From assembly GCA_025360525.1 (NCBI GenBank), contig JANYCA010000071.1:1-62042 (forward strand): a stretch of DNA of 62,042 nt, written 5' to 3'. Source of the DNA: Chitinophagaceae bacterium (lineage in GTDB: Bacteria; Bacteroidota; Bacteroidia; Chitinophagales; Chitinophagaceae). Positions 1 to 8,240 of the stretch are shown one piece after another; positions within the stretch are counted from its first letter, which is position 1; each line of letters opens with the position of its first letter. The notes under the pieces were generated by a model. It made no database searches. It was not told the DNA's origin and worked only from the letters and a program-made list of their open reading frames with translations. The position numbers were made by a program, and so were the translations under genes.

Positions 1-816
1 GTGATTGCAAAATCAAATTATGCTACCAATATTGAAACGCCCCGTGCAATAGGTGCAACCATATCTTACCTTCAAATGAATTTTGATAATGGTTACCAGC
101 TGGATTTAGATGCATTAGAAAAGATGATTACACCTAACACCAAACTGGTTAGTTTAACCTACCCTCATAATCCAACGGGGGTATTAATTGATGAAGACAC
201 GCTGCATAAAATAATTGCCATCATTGAAAAGAAAGAAACCTTTTTGCTGATGGATGAAACCTATCGGGAAATGAGTTTTGTGAAACCACTTCCGGTGGCT
301 GCTACGCTGTCACCCAGGGTAATAAGTATATCATCTATGTCAAAATCTTATGGTTTACCGGGCATACGTATTGGATGGATTATTTGCCGGAATCAGGAAT
401 TAATGGAAATTTTTCTGGCAGCAAAAGAACAGATATTTATTACCAATTCTGTTGTTGACGAAGAAATTGCCTGTCGGTATTTAATGAATAAAGAAAAACT
501 GTTTGCACCGGTAAAACAGATGATTTTAAACAACTTTACCGTATTGAAAAACTTTATGGAACAACAGCAAGTGCTGGAGTGGGTAGAGCCTCAGGGGGGC
601 TGTGTATGTTTTCCCCGTATAAAAAAAGAGATTGCCATTGACACCCGCAATTTTTATGAAGTACTGCTAAATAAATATAGTACCTATGTTGGCCGTGGAC
701 ATTGGTTTGAAGAAGATGGCCGCTACATGCGCATTGGTTACAGCTGGGATAAAACTGAAAAATTAGCAAAAGGACTTTCTAATATTTTAAAAGCGATTGA
801 AGACTCAGCTGGTTAA
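1..816 (+). CDS. PLP-dependent class I/II aminotransferase, 5' end cut by window edge
   Basis: Pyridoxal-phosphate fold-type I aminotransferase; the amino donor cannot be told from sequence. The visible 271 residues hold the large-domain cofactor core: NPTG at residues 57-60, the MDETY strand with the PLP-ring Asp at 85, and SMSKSYGLPGIRIGW with the Schiff-base Lys at 115. MRIGYSW near the C-terminus carries the Arg expected to hold the substrate carboxylate. Family members are usually 360-400 residues, so roughly 100 N-terminal residues lie before the window; the GTG at base 1 is only the window edge, not a supported start. It ends 22 bp from the convergent aldo/keto reductase gene. Confidence 0.9.
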   Translation: MIAKSNYATNIETPRAIGATISYLQMNFDNGYQLDLDALEKMITPNTKLVSLTYPHNPTGVLIDEDTLHKIIAIIEKKETFLLMDETYREMSFVKPLPVAATLSPRVISISSMSKSYGLPGIRIGWIICRNQELMEIFLAAKEQIFITNSVVDEEIACRYLMNKEKLFAPVKQMILNNFTVLKNFMEQQQVLEWVEPQGGCVCFPRIKKEIAIDTRNFYEVLLNKYSTYVGRGHWFEEDGRYMRIGYSWDKTEKLAKGLSNILKAIEDSAG

Positions 817-838
817 TTTTAATTTAGACTGTTGGAGT

Positions 839-1828
839 TTAACCTTGTTGTTTGATCAAATCCATCATCTTCCCAAATTCATGTAAGCCCAGTTCTTGAA
901 TCAAACTGATATCTTCTTCTGCCAGTTTAAATAAGCCCTTTGTATTGCTTAATACATGATCAGCTGTTCTTATTCCCGGAATGACAGTGGAGACTTGTGG
1001 GTAACTTAAAATATAGTTGAGGGCAAGTTGTGTTTTGGTTGCCTGGTATTTATTGCACAATTCCCAAACAGGTTGTAAAGCATTTTTTGCAGCAGTAACT
1101 ACCTCGCTGGTAAGCCTGTTTTTTCTGTGATCATCATCAGAAAATGAAACACCCCTATCAAACTTACCGGTTAGCAAACCAAACTGCAGCGGCATTCTTG
1201 CAATAACGCCGTAACCCTTTTCGGCTGCTCTTTTAAGCAGCGGTAATGCAATTTGATTTAAGATATTTAATACCAGCTGAAAGCCACTGCCCATATTTTG
1301 ATGCATAAAAAAATCAGCTTCGGGTATAGGGTCAAAAGTGTTTAAAGAAATGCCCCAGTACCTTATTTTCCCTTGCTGTTGCAGTTGCTGCATGGCTTCA
1401 ATACAATCGCCCTGTTGCAAATGTACAAGCCTTGCTGTGTGCAGTTGGTAGTAATCGATGTAGTCCCGTTGCAAGCGCACCAGGCTTTTTTCGCAGGCTT
1501 CAATAATGTATTGTTTGGAATAATCTGTTGTAAATTGGTTGTGACGGGAAACATTTCCCGCCTTGCTGGCAATGATAATATCTTTTTGTTTGCCCAATAT
1601 TTTGCCCAGCAGTTTTTCTGAATGACCCAGTCCATAAATATCTGCTGTATCAAAAAAATTGATACCGGAATTCAGCGATTGGTGTATTGCTGCTTTGGAT
1701 GTTTTATCATCGGCGGTACCCCAGCCAATGGCAGTATTGCCAATCATTGCAGCACCACCGATGGCCCAGGCACCGAAACCAATTTCACTTACCATTAAAC
1801 CGGTGTTGCCAAATTTTCTGTATTGCAT
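839..1828 (-). CDS. Aldo/keto reductase
   Basis: NAD(P)H-dependent oxidoreductase of the aldo/keto reductase superfamily, 329 residues, cytosolic (no signal peptide). The catalytic tetrad is visible: Asp60 in FFDTADIYG, Tyr65, Lys89 in IIASKAG and His130 in YYQLHTA. The C-terminal part has the cofactor-loop pattern STVIPGIRTADHVLSN. Length and the N-terminal MQYRKFGNTGLMVSEIGFG are typical of the YghZ/general-stress-type branch. Substrate is unknown. The ATG start is directly at the conserved N-terminus. It may be co-transcribed with the helicase upstream of it on the same strand, about 106 bp away. Confidence 0.93.
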   Translation of the reverse strand: MQYRKFGNTGLMVSEIGFGAWAIGGAAMIGNTAIGWGTADDKTSKAAIHQSLNSGINFFDTADIYGLGHSEKLLGKILGKQKDIIIASKAGNVSRHNQFTTDYSKQYIIEACEKSLVRLQRDYIDYYQLHTARLVHLQQGDCIEAMQQLQQQGKIRYWGISLNTFDPIPEADFFMHQNMGSGFQLVLNILNQIALPLLKRAAEKGYGVIARMPLQFGLLTGKFDRGVSFSDDDHRKNRLTSEVVTAAKNALQPVWELCNKYQATKTQLALNYILSYPQVSTVIPGIRTADHVLSNTKGLFKLAEEDISLIQELGLHEFGKMMDLIKQQG

Positions 1829-1934
1829 TTTTATTAAGATTGGTTTAATAGGGTAGTAGAATAATGGAGAGTAGTTTGTTTATTAAAAGGAGGCCTCAAA
1901 TAAGATACAAGCCGTCTTCTTCATTAAAAAAACA

Positions 1935-3266
1935 CTATTTCTTTTTTTGTCCACGGGTAATGGGTTTGCCATATTTTTTCATCATCCTGTCCCTGCGGCG
2001 AACGATAAAATTCACTTTGCTGTTCTTAGCAGATTTTGGATGAAACGCCGGCCCCACTTCTTCCTTCTTAGGAATTTTCAGTTGAATTTCTTTCATGTAC
2101 ACTTTCGGCTTTTCGTCTTCCGTAAGCTCTTCAGAAATTTCCAGGTGCTCCGGTAATGGCCGGATGGGGATATGGTAATTCATCAGTCCTTCAATAGCCT
2201 CCTGGCATTTTTTTTCTTTCGGCGTAATAAAGGTGATGGCAATACCGGGCCTGTCAGCACGGCCTGTTCTGCCAATGCGGTGCATGTAATTTTCCGGTTC
2301 ATCGGGTGTGTCAAAATTAATAACATGCGTTACTTCAGCAATGTCAATTCCCCGGGCAACAATATCGGTAGCAATGATAAAGCGATACACACCATCTTTA
2401 AATTGCTTCACTGTATTAAACCGGTGGTTCTGTTCCTTGTTGCTGTGTATAACGCCTGCAGTGCCTTCGTTGGCAGGTTCCAGCTGTTCAAATAACTGAT
2501 CTGCCAGTGCTTTGCTCTCTGCAAATACCAGTACTTTGGTCATGGCCGCATCTTCTGCCAGTAAGAGTTTCAGCAGGTTTACCTTGCTGTAAAAATTAGG
2601 AACCTCGTATGCATACTGCTGAATGTTTTCCAACGGAGTGCCGGTAGGTGCGGCTTCAATTTTTACCGGGTTGTTAAAATAAAGTTGCAACAGGTTTTCG
2701 ACGTCTTCGGTAAGTGTTGCAGAAAACAACAGGTTTTGTCTTTTGGAAGGCAACAGCTCCAGTATATTTTTTAGTTGTGTACGAAAGCCGAGGTTAAGCA
2801 TTTCATCCACTTCGTCTATCACTAATTTTTTGATAGATTTTAATTTCAGGGAGCCACTCATAGCTAAGTCAAACAACCGGCCCGGTGTGGCTACCAGCAC
2901 ATCTGTTTTTTTTTCGGTAGATAATTTTTGTGTGTTGATATTTACCCCTCCATAAACGCCTACTGCCACTACACTCAAATATTTGGTTAATTGATTAACC
3001 GTTTCTACTACCTGCACTACCAGTTCTCTTGTAGGCACTACTATTAAAATTTGCGGATTAATATCCTTGGTAAATTTCCATTGGCGCAGACAGGGCAACA
3101 AATACGCAATCGTTTTGCCCGTACCCGTTTGTGCAATACCGCAAACATCTGCACCAGACATAGCCGTAGCGTAAGCTTTTTGCTGAATGTTTGTGGGCGT
3201 GTGATAACCCATATCATCTAAAGCATTTAGCAAAGCGGTGTTCAGATTCAGGTCGTTAAAAGTCAT
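1935..3266 (-). CDS. DEAD-box ATP-dependent RNA helicase
   Basis: Cytosolic RNA helicase of superfamily 2, 443 residues from the chosen ATG. An upstream TTG at 3290 extends the frame by eight residues, but MTFNDLNLN at 3266 is the usual N-terminus (an F-x-x-L-x-L lead-in to the Q motif). Motifs: GYHTPTNIQ Q-motif, AQTGTGKT Walker A at about 45-52, PTREL, ATPGR, DEVD (motif II, a common DEAD variant) at about 151-154, SAT, and HRIGRTGR motif VI. The tail after the helicase core is Lys/Arg-rich (RRRDRMMKKYGKP ... RGQKKK), as in RhlE-type proteins that bind structured RNA. Likely role is ribosome assembly or cold adaptation; this is inferred from the family. Confidence 0.93.
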   Translation of the reverse strand: MTFNDLNLNTALLNALDDMGYHTPTNIQQKAYATAMSGADVCGIAQTGTGKTIAYLLPCLRQWKFTKDINPQILIVVPTRELVVQVVETVNQLTKYLSVVAVGVYGGVNINTQKLSTEKKTDVLVATPGRLFDLAMSGSLKLKSIKKLVIDEVDEMLNLGFRTQLKNILELLPSKRQNLLFSATLTEDVENLLQLYFNNPVKIEAAPTGTPLENIQQYAYEVPNFYSKVNLLKLLLAEDAAMTKVLVFAESKALADQLFEQLEPANEGTAGVIHSNKEQNHRFNTVKQFKDGVYRFIIATDIVARGIDIAEVTHVINFDTPDEPENYMHRIGRTGRADRPGIAITFITPKEKKCQEAIEGLMNYHIPIRPLPEHLEISEELTEDEKPKVYMKEIQLKIPKKEEVGPAFHPKSAKNSKVNFIVRRRDRMMKKYGKPITRGQKKK

Positions 3267-3364
3267 TTGTTTTGTATGATTGAGCGGCAAAGGTAGAAAT
3301 GAATGGGGGGATTAGCTAATTATGGGATCGGATGAATGAATCGGCACCACGCCGTTATTGCATT

Positions 3365-3757
3365 TTATTGCAACAACGACAGCACTGGGTCAAGGTCCAT
3401 CATTGTTTCATTTATAGGACTAATAGAACGGCCTTGTACCAGGGTGCCCAGTTTTCTGAAATCAAAATGGTCATTGAATTTTGTGAATGAATTTCCAATC
3501 ATCACCAGCAGTTCTGCCCTGTCAATTACATCCTCCAGGTCTATTACATAAGAGTCTTCTCCTGCAAATTCCAGTATGGTAATATCCTTTATAGTAAAGC
3601 AGCAACTTAACCTGCAGGCAATCCCTTTTTTTGTAGGCGCTCTCTTTCTCATAACCTCTAATGTGGTGATGTTTTCAACTGTCTCCTCATTTTCTACAGG
3701 AATTGCATGAGGGGTATAGTGCCATTTTGTAATTATCATTTCTGTTTGTTCAATCAT
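3365..3757 (-). CDS. Hypothetical protein, 130 aa
   Basis: I do not recognise this protein. The frame is open to 3889, but the only codon there is TTG and it would run into the tRNA promoter; the ATG at 3757 (MIEQTEMIITKWHY) gives a 130-residue soluble protein and is preferred. It has a short Cys-containing stretch (CRLSCCF, residues 49-55) followed by an acidic segment with alternating hydrophobics. No signal peptide or membrane segment is seen. It lies divergent from the tRNA-Val gene. Confidence 0.55.
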   Translation of the reverse strand: MIEQTEMIITKWHYTPHAIPVENEETVENITTLEVMRKRAPTKKGIACRLSCCFTIKDITILEFAGEDSYVIDLEDVIDRAELLVMIGNSFTKFNDHFDFRKLGTLVQGRSISPINETMMDLDPVLSLLQ

Positions 3758-3902
3758 GGTGTTGGTTTGTTTTTGAGATAATAATTTTTTAAAGTGTGCA
3801 CCATATGCATGTTTAATAGCTTTCAGAATTAACAAAATGTGAGCCGTACTTAATTCTGTTACCCTGTTATGAAATGATTGTATCCCCAAAAAATAGAAAT
3901 CC

Positions 3903-3910
3903 TATATTTG
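3903..3910 (+). promoter_or_regulatory. Probable -7 promoter box of the tRNA-Val gene
   Basis: TATATTTG matches the Bacteroidota -7 consensus TAnnTTTG exactly and lies 15 bases before the tRNA 5' end. A TTG at 3878-3880 could serve as the -33 element, though the 22-base spacing is longer than usual. The same octamer is found ahead of parE (49334-49341). Confidence 0.5.
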
Positions 3911-3925
3911 CCTATAACTAAAAAA

Positions 3926-3999
3926 GGATGGTTAGCTCAGTTGGTTAGAGCGCTACGTTGACATCGTAGAGGTCATTGGTTCGAATCTGATACCGTCCA
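3926..3999 (+). tRNA. tRNA-Val (anticodon GAC)
   Basis: A 74-nt cloverleaf. Acceptor GGATGGT pairs with ACCGTCC (one G-T wobble), discriminator A3999. D-arm GCTC/GAGC; anticodon stem CTACG/CGTAG around the loop TTGACAT, so the anticodon is GAC, decoding GUC/GUU valine codons. The T-arm loop is TTCGAAT. CCA is not encoded (the next bases are CT), so it must be added by nucleotidyltransferase. It stands alone; no other tRNA was found in the window. Confidence 0.96.
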
Positions 4000-4099
4000 C
4001 TATTTTATCTTACCTCCATCGCATCTAATTTTTTCCTTTTCATTTTCAATAATAAAGTTGAAAGTGTCCTAAACGCTTTTAATTATCAAAGCTTGTCCT

Positions 4100-4606
4100 T
4101 TACAAATTAAATGGATAATGCTGCACAAATTTCCACGGTCCTTTGCAATACTGCCATACGGTAAAGCCAGTTCCTTGTATTGTGAATGGATTAAAATCCG
4201 CAGTTAACAATGCAGTGGTTTGAGACGATTTGTAGGCCGTTACTTTGTTTTGAATGGTTATATGCGGCCATAGTTTTTTTCTATCTTTTGTAATTAACCA
4301 GGGTTTAAAAGATTGCTGCAGGGTTTTATGCAAGGCCAGTAATTCAGCAGACTCCACATTATAGAAAACACCAGAAACGATATTTTTTATCCCTGTTACT
4401 TCCATGTTTATGATAGCTCTTGCTGCTGCTTTTTTCAGTACTTCATCTATTAGCAACATATCCGCAGGCAAACGATGAAAAAGCGTAAGATGGGCCTCCA
4501 GGAAATTGCAATATTTGGGATAATGGGTGTTACGGAGTGTTGTAAAATAGTCATGCGAAACCTTGTCCAGCGTAATGGTTACAATAAGTGGGGGAGCGGC
4601 CTTCAT
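4100..4606 (-). CDS. 2H phosphoesterase (2'-5' RNA ligase-like)
   Basis: Cytosolic 168-residue protein of the 2H phosphoesterase superfamily (2'-5' RNA ligase / cyclic phosphodiesterase fold). Both signature motifs are present: HLTLF near residue 40 and HITIQ near residue 115, each an H-x-T/I-hydrophobic motif supplying one catalytic His. The region between has the alternating strand pattern of the two lobes. The family acts on 2',3'-cyclic phosphates or 2'-5' linkages in RNA; the natural substrate here is unknown. ATG at 4606. Confidence 0.82.
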   Translation of the reverse strand: MKAAPPLIVTITLDKVSHDYFTTLRNTHYPKYCNFLEAHLTLFHRLPADMLLIDEVLKKAAARAIINMEVTGIKNIVSGVFYNVESAELLALHKTLQQSFKPWLITKDRKKLWPHITIQNKVTAYKSSQTTALLTADFNPFTIQGTGFTVWQYCKGPWKFVQHYPFNL

Positions 4607-4762
4607 AATGATCTGCTGAATTATTTTTTTTAACTTTTGGTTGCAATGTACAGCTATCCGTTGGTAAAGATTTTACTGCCGGATAGCAGTACTAAATAAT
4701 GTTGAATAACTGATAATTACCGAGTACTTTTAGAAAAGTAATTTTCACCAATATATATATCA

Positions 4763-5056
4763 ATGAAAACGATTAAGAAGAAGAAAAATAACCAGGCCAT
4801 TGGTAAAGTAGTGTTGGCACTCAGTGTTTTTGTATTGTTATTTGTAGGCCTGTCCCGGCTGCTGAATGTTTACCAGATTTCTTATGTTGGGGCTATTTTT
4901 GAAATACTTTGGCTGCCCGTTATTTTGCTGCTGTTTATCCTGCCCGTTCTTTCATTAATTTATTGGATACAGGATAAGTTTAACCCCAAATCAATTTTCC
5001 TGTATTCGATTGCATTGGGTATTGCATCGGTTGTTTTGATGGTATATGATAAGTGA
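4763..5056 (+). CDS. Small membrane protein, 97 aa
   Basis: Unrecognised integral membrane protein. A basic N-terminus (MKTIKKKKNNQAIGK) is followed by three hydrophobic segments at about 17-35, 42-66 and 77-94, the last interrupted only by a short polar loop (WIQDKFNPKS). Likely a three-helix inner-membrane protein with an inside N-terminus. No enzyme motif is present. A small inverted repeat (TACTTTT-2 nt-AAAAGTA, 4725-4740) lies just upstream and could be a regulatory site. Confidence 0.7.
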   Translation: MKTIKKKKNNQAIGKVVLALSVFVLLFVGLSRLLNVYQISYVGAIFEILWLPVILLLFILPVLSLIYWIQDKFNPKSIFLYSIALGIASVVLMVYDK

Positions 5057-5232
5057 GTTTTAAAGGATGAGGGTTTAAAAACGAGTTCAGTAAATCATCC
5101 AGGTATTAATATTGGCTTGAAGCGTACGGCTTTAAAAAATCCAATGGCGTAAATTGAATTGTGGATTATTTTTTCAACTTTAACAAGGTATTGAAATGTG
5201 GGGGAAGATTAAATTACTAAAAAACGATTGCT

Positions 5233-5562
5233 GTGGTTTATACTGTTCCCGTAGATGCTGAAACCATTGAACAATTGATCATCAACAAACCCGATTTAGC
5301 CACCATTGAAGCAGAACTGCTATCAAAGGGCATGGATGCTAACAGCATTTCCTCCTATATCAGTGAGTACAAACGTTTGCGAAATTCCCAAAGGCACTTC
5401 ACCGGGTTTTGCTGTATTGGGCTTGGAGCATTTCTTGGTTTAATAAGCTGTATACTTTCTATATTTAACCCGGTGCCTGAGCTGTATCATTTAATTTTAT
5501 TCGGGTTAACATCGGTTGCCATCCTGATTATTTTTTACGGATTGTTTTGCTTGTTTGAATAA
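5233..5562 (+). CDS. Two-helix membrane protein with helical N-terminal domain, 109 aa
   Basis: Family not firmly identified. Residues 1-55 form a charged helical region (ETIEQLIINKPDLATIEAELLSKG...), followed by two membrane helices at about 58-76 and 82-105. A stop at 5218-5220 bounds the frame and no ATG exists; GTG at 5233 is the only standard start, ATT at 5227 the only other possibility. The gene follows 4763-5056 on the same strand, about 175 bp away, and both encode small membrane proteins. Confidence 0.65.
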   Translation: MVYTVPVDAETIEQLIINKPDLATIEAELLSKGMDANSISSYISEYKRLRNSQRHFTGFCCIGLGAFLGLISCILSIFNPVPELYHLILFGLTSVAILIIFYGLFCLFE

Positions 5563-6194
5563 AGCAAATGCTACTAGCATCGGTACCTGTAATTGTAATG
5601 CTCCTATAACCATTTACGTAATAATGATTGTACGATTACTAATTAAGTTTTATGTGATAATGTCGTGAAATCGCCACGAAAAACCCTTGATAATTTCCCG
5701 CTTGGACTCATTTCTGTGCTTGATTACACAAAAATCGTGTGACTATCAATTTTGAATTAAATTATAAAAAAAGCCATGTAGGCAAACTGTCGTGGCTTAA
5801 GATAGTTTTAAGCACTTTAAAATGGGCATCAGTATTTCCCTGGCTCTTTTGCTGCCACTTTGTATGAGCCCCGTGGGTAACCTGGTAGTTTTCGGTATAC
5901 GAACGTAGAAGAAACTCTCAAAAAAAAAGCGAATCATTTGCCGTTTTAAAAAGTTTGGGTTAATCAAATTTGAGCTGTAATAGGTGTTGGAGTTATGCCA
6001 CAAATAGTTTTTCGATTATAAGCTGTTGCAACAACACAAACGGGAAATGCAGGTCCGTAAAAAATGTTATGCCATCCAGTAATTTTAATGAATTAGCTTC
6101 ACTCAAATAACGGGTTAGATTTTATTTTACGAAAAGAGGATGAATTTGTTTTCATTGTGCTATGTAATGTTTGTTTATAAATAAAATTATTAAC
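5563..6194. other. 632-bp gap, no convincing gene
   Basis: Holds a minus-strand terminator-like hairpin (5771-5799) and a minus-strand open frame (5797-6003, TTG start; or 5937, ATG, 47 codons) with a basic C-terminal half. The hairpin sits on the end of this frame, which suggests a minus-strand transcript ends here, but the protein is not recognised. The remainder is AT-rich sequence upstream of the sensor kinase. Confidence 0.4.
5764..5798 (-). terminator. Rho-independent terminator-like hairpin, minus strand
   Basis: On the plus strand a run of seven A is followed by AAGCCATG, a 12-nt loop and CGTGGCTT. Read on the minus strand this is an 8-bp stem (one G-T pair) followed by a T-run. It overlaps the stop codon of the doubtful minus-strand frame ending at 5797. 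Confidence 0.5.
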
Positions 6195-7751
6195 ATGAAA
6201 TCATTTTTTGAGTTTTTTAAAGAACTTTTTCAAACCAGTGATTTTATGCCAAGGTGGGTTTGCGGCCACTGGACAGAAGCCCACGGATGGTTGTATATTT
6301 TATCAAACGTAGTGATCGGGCTGTCCTATTTTGCAATCCCCATAATGCTGTTTCATTTTGTAAAAAAGAAAAAAAATGTTCCCTTCAAAGGAGTGTTTAT
6401 TCTTTTCAGTCTTTTTATTGTTTTTTGTGGCGTAACTCACATATTGGATGCTATCATTTTTTGGATACCCTTTTATAGACTGAATGCATTGGTGTTGTGT
6501 TTAACGGCTGTTATCTCTGCCACTACCGTGTTTGCTATGTATAATAAATTACCGCTTGCACTCAGTCTAAAGTCTCCTGAACAAATGCAAAAAATAATTG
6601 ATTCTCAAACTGCTGATTTGTTGCATGTTAATAAATTGCTAACAGAAAGTGAAGAACAGTTTAGAGCGCTTGTAAATAACAATCCTGATATAATAACCTT
6701 GATGGATGCTAATTTGCGGTACAAATTTGTGAATGATTCACTTAGTAAACTCAACGATAAAAGTCTCGATAGCTATATCGGAAGAACTCCTTTAGAAGTC
6801 ATGCCCGATCACCCACCCACTGAAATATTTACCAACCATTTAAAGCACGTTTTTGAAAGCGGAAAAAAAGTGCATTATGAAGTGAATACAACGTTTGAAA
6901 AAATAGGGCAGGCGTATTTCTCAGTTGATATGATACCGCTTACAAATAAATGGAATCATGTGAGTGATGTAATTACAATTACAAAAAATATCACACCCAT
7001 TATACAAAATGAAAAAAAATTGCATGATACTATTGCTAAGTTGGAAAAATTTAGTACGCAGCTTGAGTATAAACGAAATACATTACAGGATTTTACGTAC
7101 ATCGTTTCGCACAACCTTCGCTCACCTACAGGTAATTTAATTTCATTGATTGCACTTTATAACAAAACGGGAACTGCAGAAAAAAAGGAATTGCTGCTAG
7201 CTAAAATTTTCGATGTATCTCAACAGCTTGGCAATACGGTGCAGGATTTGGGTGAAGTGTTAAATATAGCTAACAATACAAATTTAACAACTGAATTACT
7301 TTCGTTTAAAACGGTGGTGGAAAACCAGCAGAAAAATCTTGCTGCTCAAATAATGGAATCCGGTGCAACAATCACTTGCGATTTTGCTGGGTGCGAAACC
7401 ATCACATATCCAAAGGTTTATCTTGAAAGTATTATTTTAAACCTACTTACCAACGCAATAAAATATTCATCAGAAAAACGTAAGCCAATAATACATTTTA
7501 GAACTACTATCAGCGAAAAAGGGATTATCACTTTAACTTGTAGTGATAATGGCTTGGGAATTGACGTAAGTAAACATGGTAAAAAGTTATTTTCTCTACA
7601 CAAAACATTTCACAATAACCCCGATGCAAGGGGAGTAGGATTATTTATTACAAAAAATCAAATTAATGCGATGGGCGGCAGCATAAAAATAGATAGCGAA
7701 CCAGACAAAGGGGCTACTTTTATTATCCATTTTAATGAAATTGAACTTTAA
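6195..7751 (+). CDS. Ethylene-receptor-like sensor histidine kinase (EBD-PAS-HisKA-HATPase)
   Basis: Membrane sensor kinase, 518 residues from ATG 6195 (the frame runs back to a TTG at 6171, eight residues longer). Residues ~24-120 hold membrane helices matching the plant ETR1 ethylene-binding domain: SYFAIP (Tyr45, Pro49) and CGVTH with Cys78 and His82, the Cu(I) ligands in ETR1. The position of ETR1 Asp25 is Asn38 here. A PAS-like domain follows (~150-270), a short coiled linker, the phospho-acceptor His306 in YIVSHNLRSP, N-box NLLTNAIKYS and G-boxes DNGLGI and RGVGLFI. It overlaps the response regulator start by one base (TAATG), so the two are co-translated and almost surely partners. The ligand may be ethylene, another small molecule, or none. 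Confidence 0.88.
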   Translation: MKSFFEFFKELFQTSDFMPRWVCGHWTEAHGWLYILSNVVIGLSYFAIPIMLFHFVKKKKNVPFKGVFILFSLFIVFCGVTHILDAIIFWIPFYRLNALVLCLTAVISATTVFAMYNKLPLALSLKSPEQMQKIIDSQTADLLHVNKLLTESEEQFRALVNNNPDIITLMDANLRYKFVNDSLSKLNDKSLDSYIGRTPLEVMPDHPPTEIFTNHLKHVFESGKKVHYEVNTTFEKIGQAYFSVDMIPLTNKWNHVSDVITITKNITPIIQNEKKLHDTIAKLEKFSTQLEYKRNTLQDFTYIVSHNLRSPTGNLISLIALYNKTGTAEKKELLLAKIFDVSQQLGNTVQDLGEVLNIANNTNLTTELLSFKTVVENQQKNLAAQIMESGATITCDFAGCETITYPKVYLESIILNLLTNAIKYSSEKRKPIIHFRTTISEKGIITLTCSDNGLGIDVSKHGKKLFSLHKTFHNNPDARGVGLFITKNQINAMGGSIKIDSEPDKGATFIIHFNEIEL

Positions 7752-8164
7752 TGAAAAAAAATAAAATAGATAGCGTTTGTATTATTGATGATGACTTGAT
7801 TTATCAATTCTTGGCAAAAGAAGAAATTGAATACACCAATATGGTAAACAAAATTATGTTTTTCAGCAATGGGGCTAAGGCTATACAATTTTTAACACAA
7901 ACACTTGATAGTAATGACCCTGCATTGTTGCCGGATCTTATTTTTCTGGATATTAATATGCCAGTTATGGATGGGTGGGAGTTTTTAGAGGCATACACAA
8001 CGCTTAAACCCAACTTAGGTAAAATAATCACCATCTACGTTGTCAGCTCGTCTACTGATGTCAGAGATTTTGACAGGGCGAGAGCTATCAGCGAAGTAAG
8101 CGACTACATCATCAAACCAGTTTCGGGCAACCAGCTTGAAAAAATCTTTAGCCGTTTTTTGTAA
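7751..8164 (+). CDS. Single-domain response regulator
   Basis: 137-residue receiver with no output domain, like Rcp1/CheY-type regulators that act by protein contact or pass phosphate on. Acidic pocket DDD at 13-15, phospho-acceptor Asp67 in FLDINMPVMDGW, the switch Ser/Thr in VVSSSTD, and the conserved Lys in YIIKPV near residue 123. The ATG overlaps the stop of the sensor kinase gene by one base, the usual layout for the partner of a PAS/HisKA kinase in Bacteroidota and cyanobacteria. Because it lacks a DNA-binding domain, its downstream target is not visible in this window. Confidence 0.93.
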   Translation: MKKNKIDSVCIIDDDLIYQFLAKEEIEYTNMVNKIMFFSNGAKAIQFLTQTLDSNDPALLPDLIFLDINMPVMDGWEFLEAYTTLKPNLGKIITIYVVSSSTDVRDFDRARAISEVSDYIIKPVSGNQLEKIFSRFL

Positions 8165-8240
8165 CATTGTCCCTTTGTAAAACCGGATCAACAATTTGGG
8201 TTTAGGCTAACGGATAATGTACCAATTTTAAATGTAGAAA

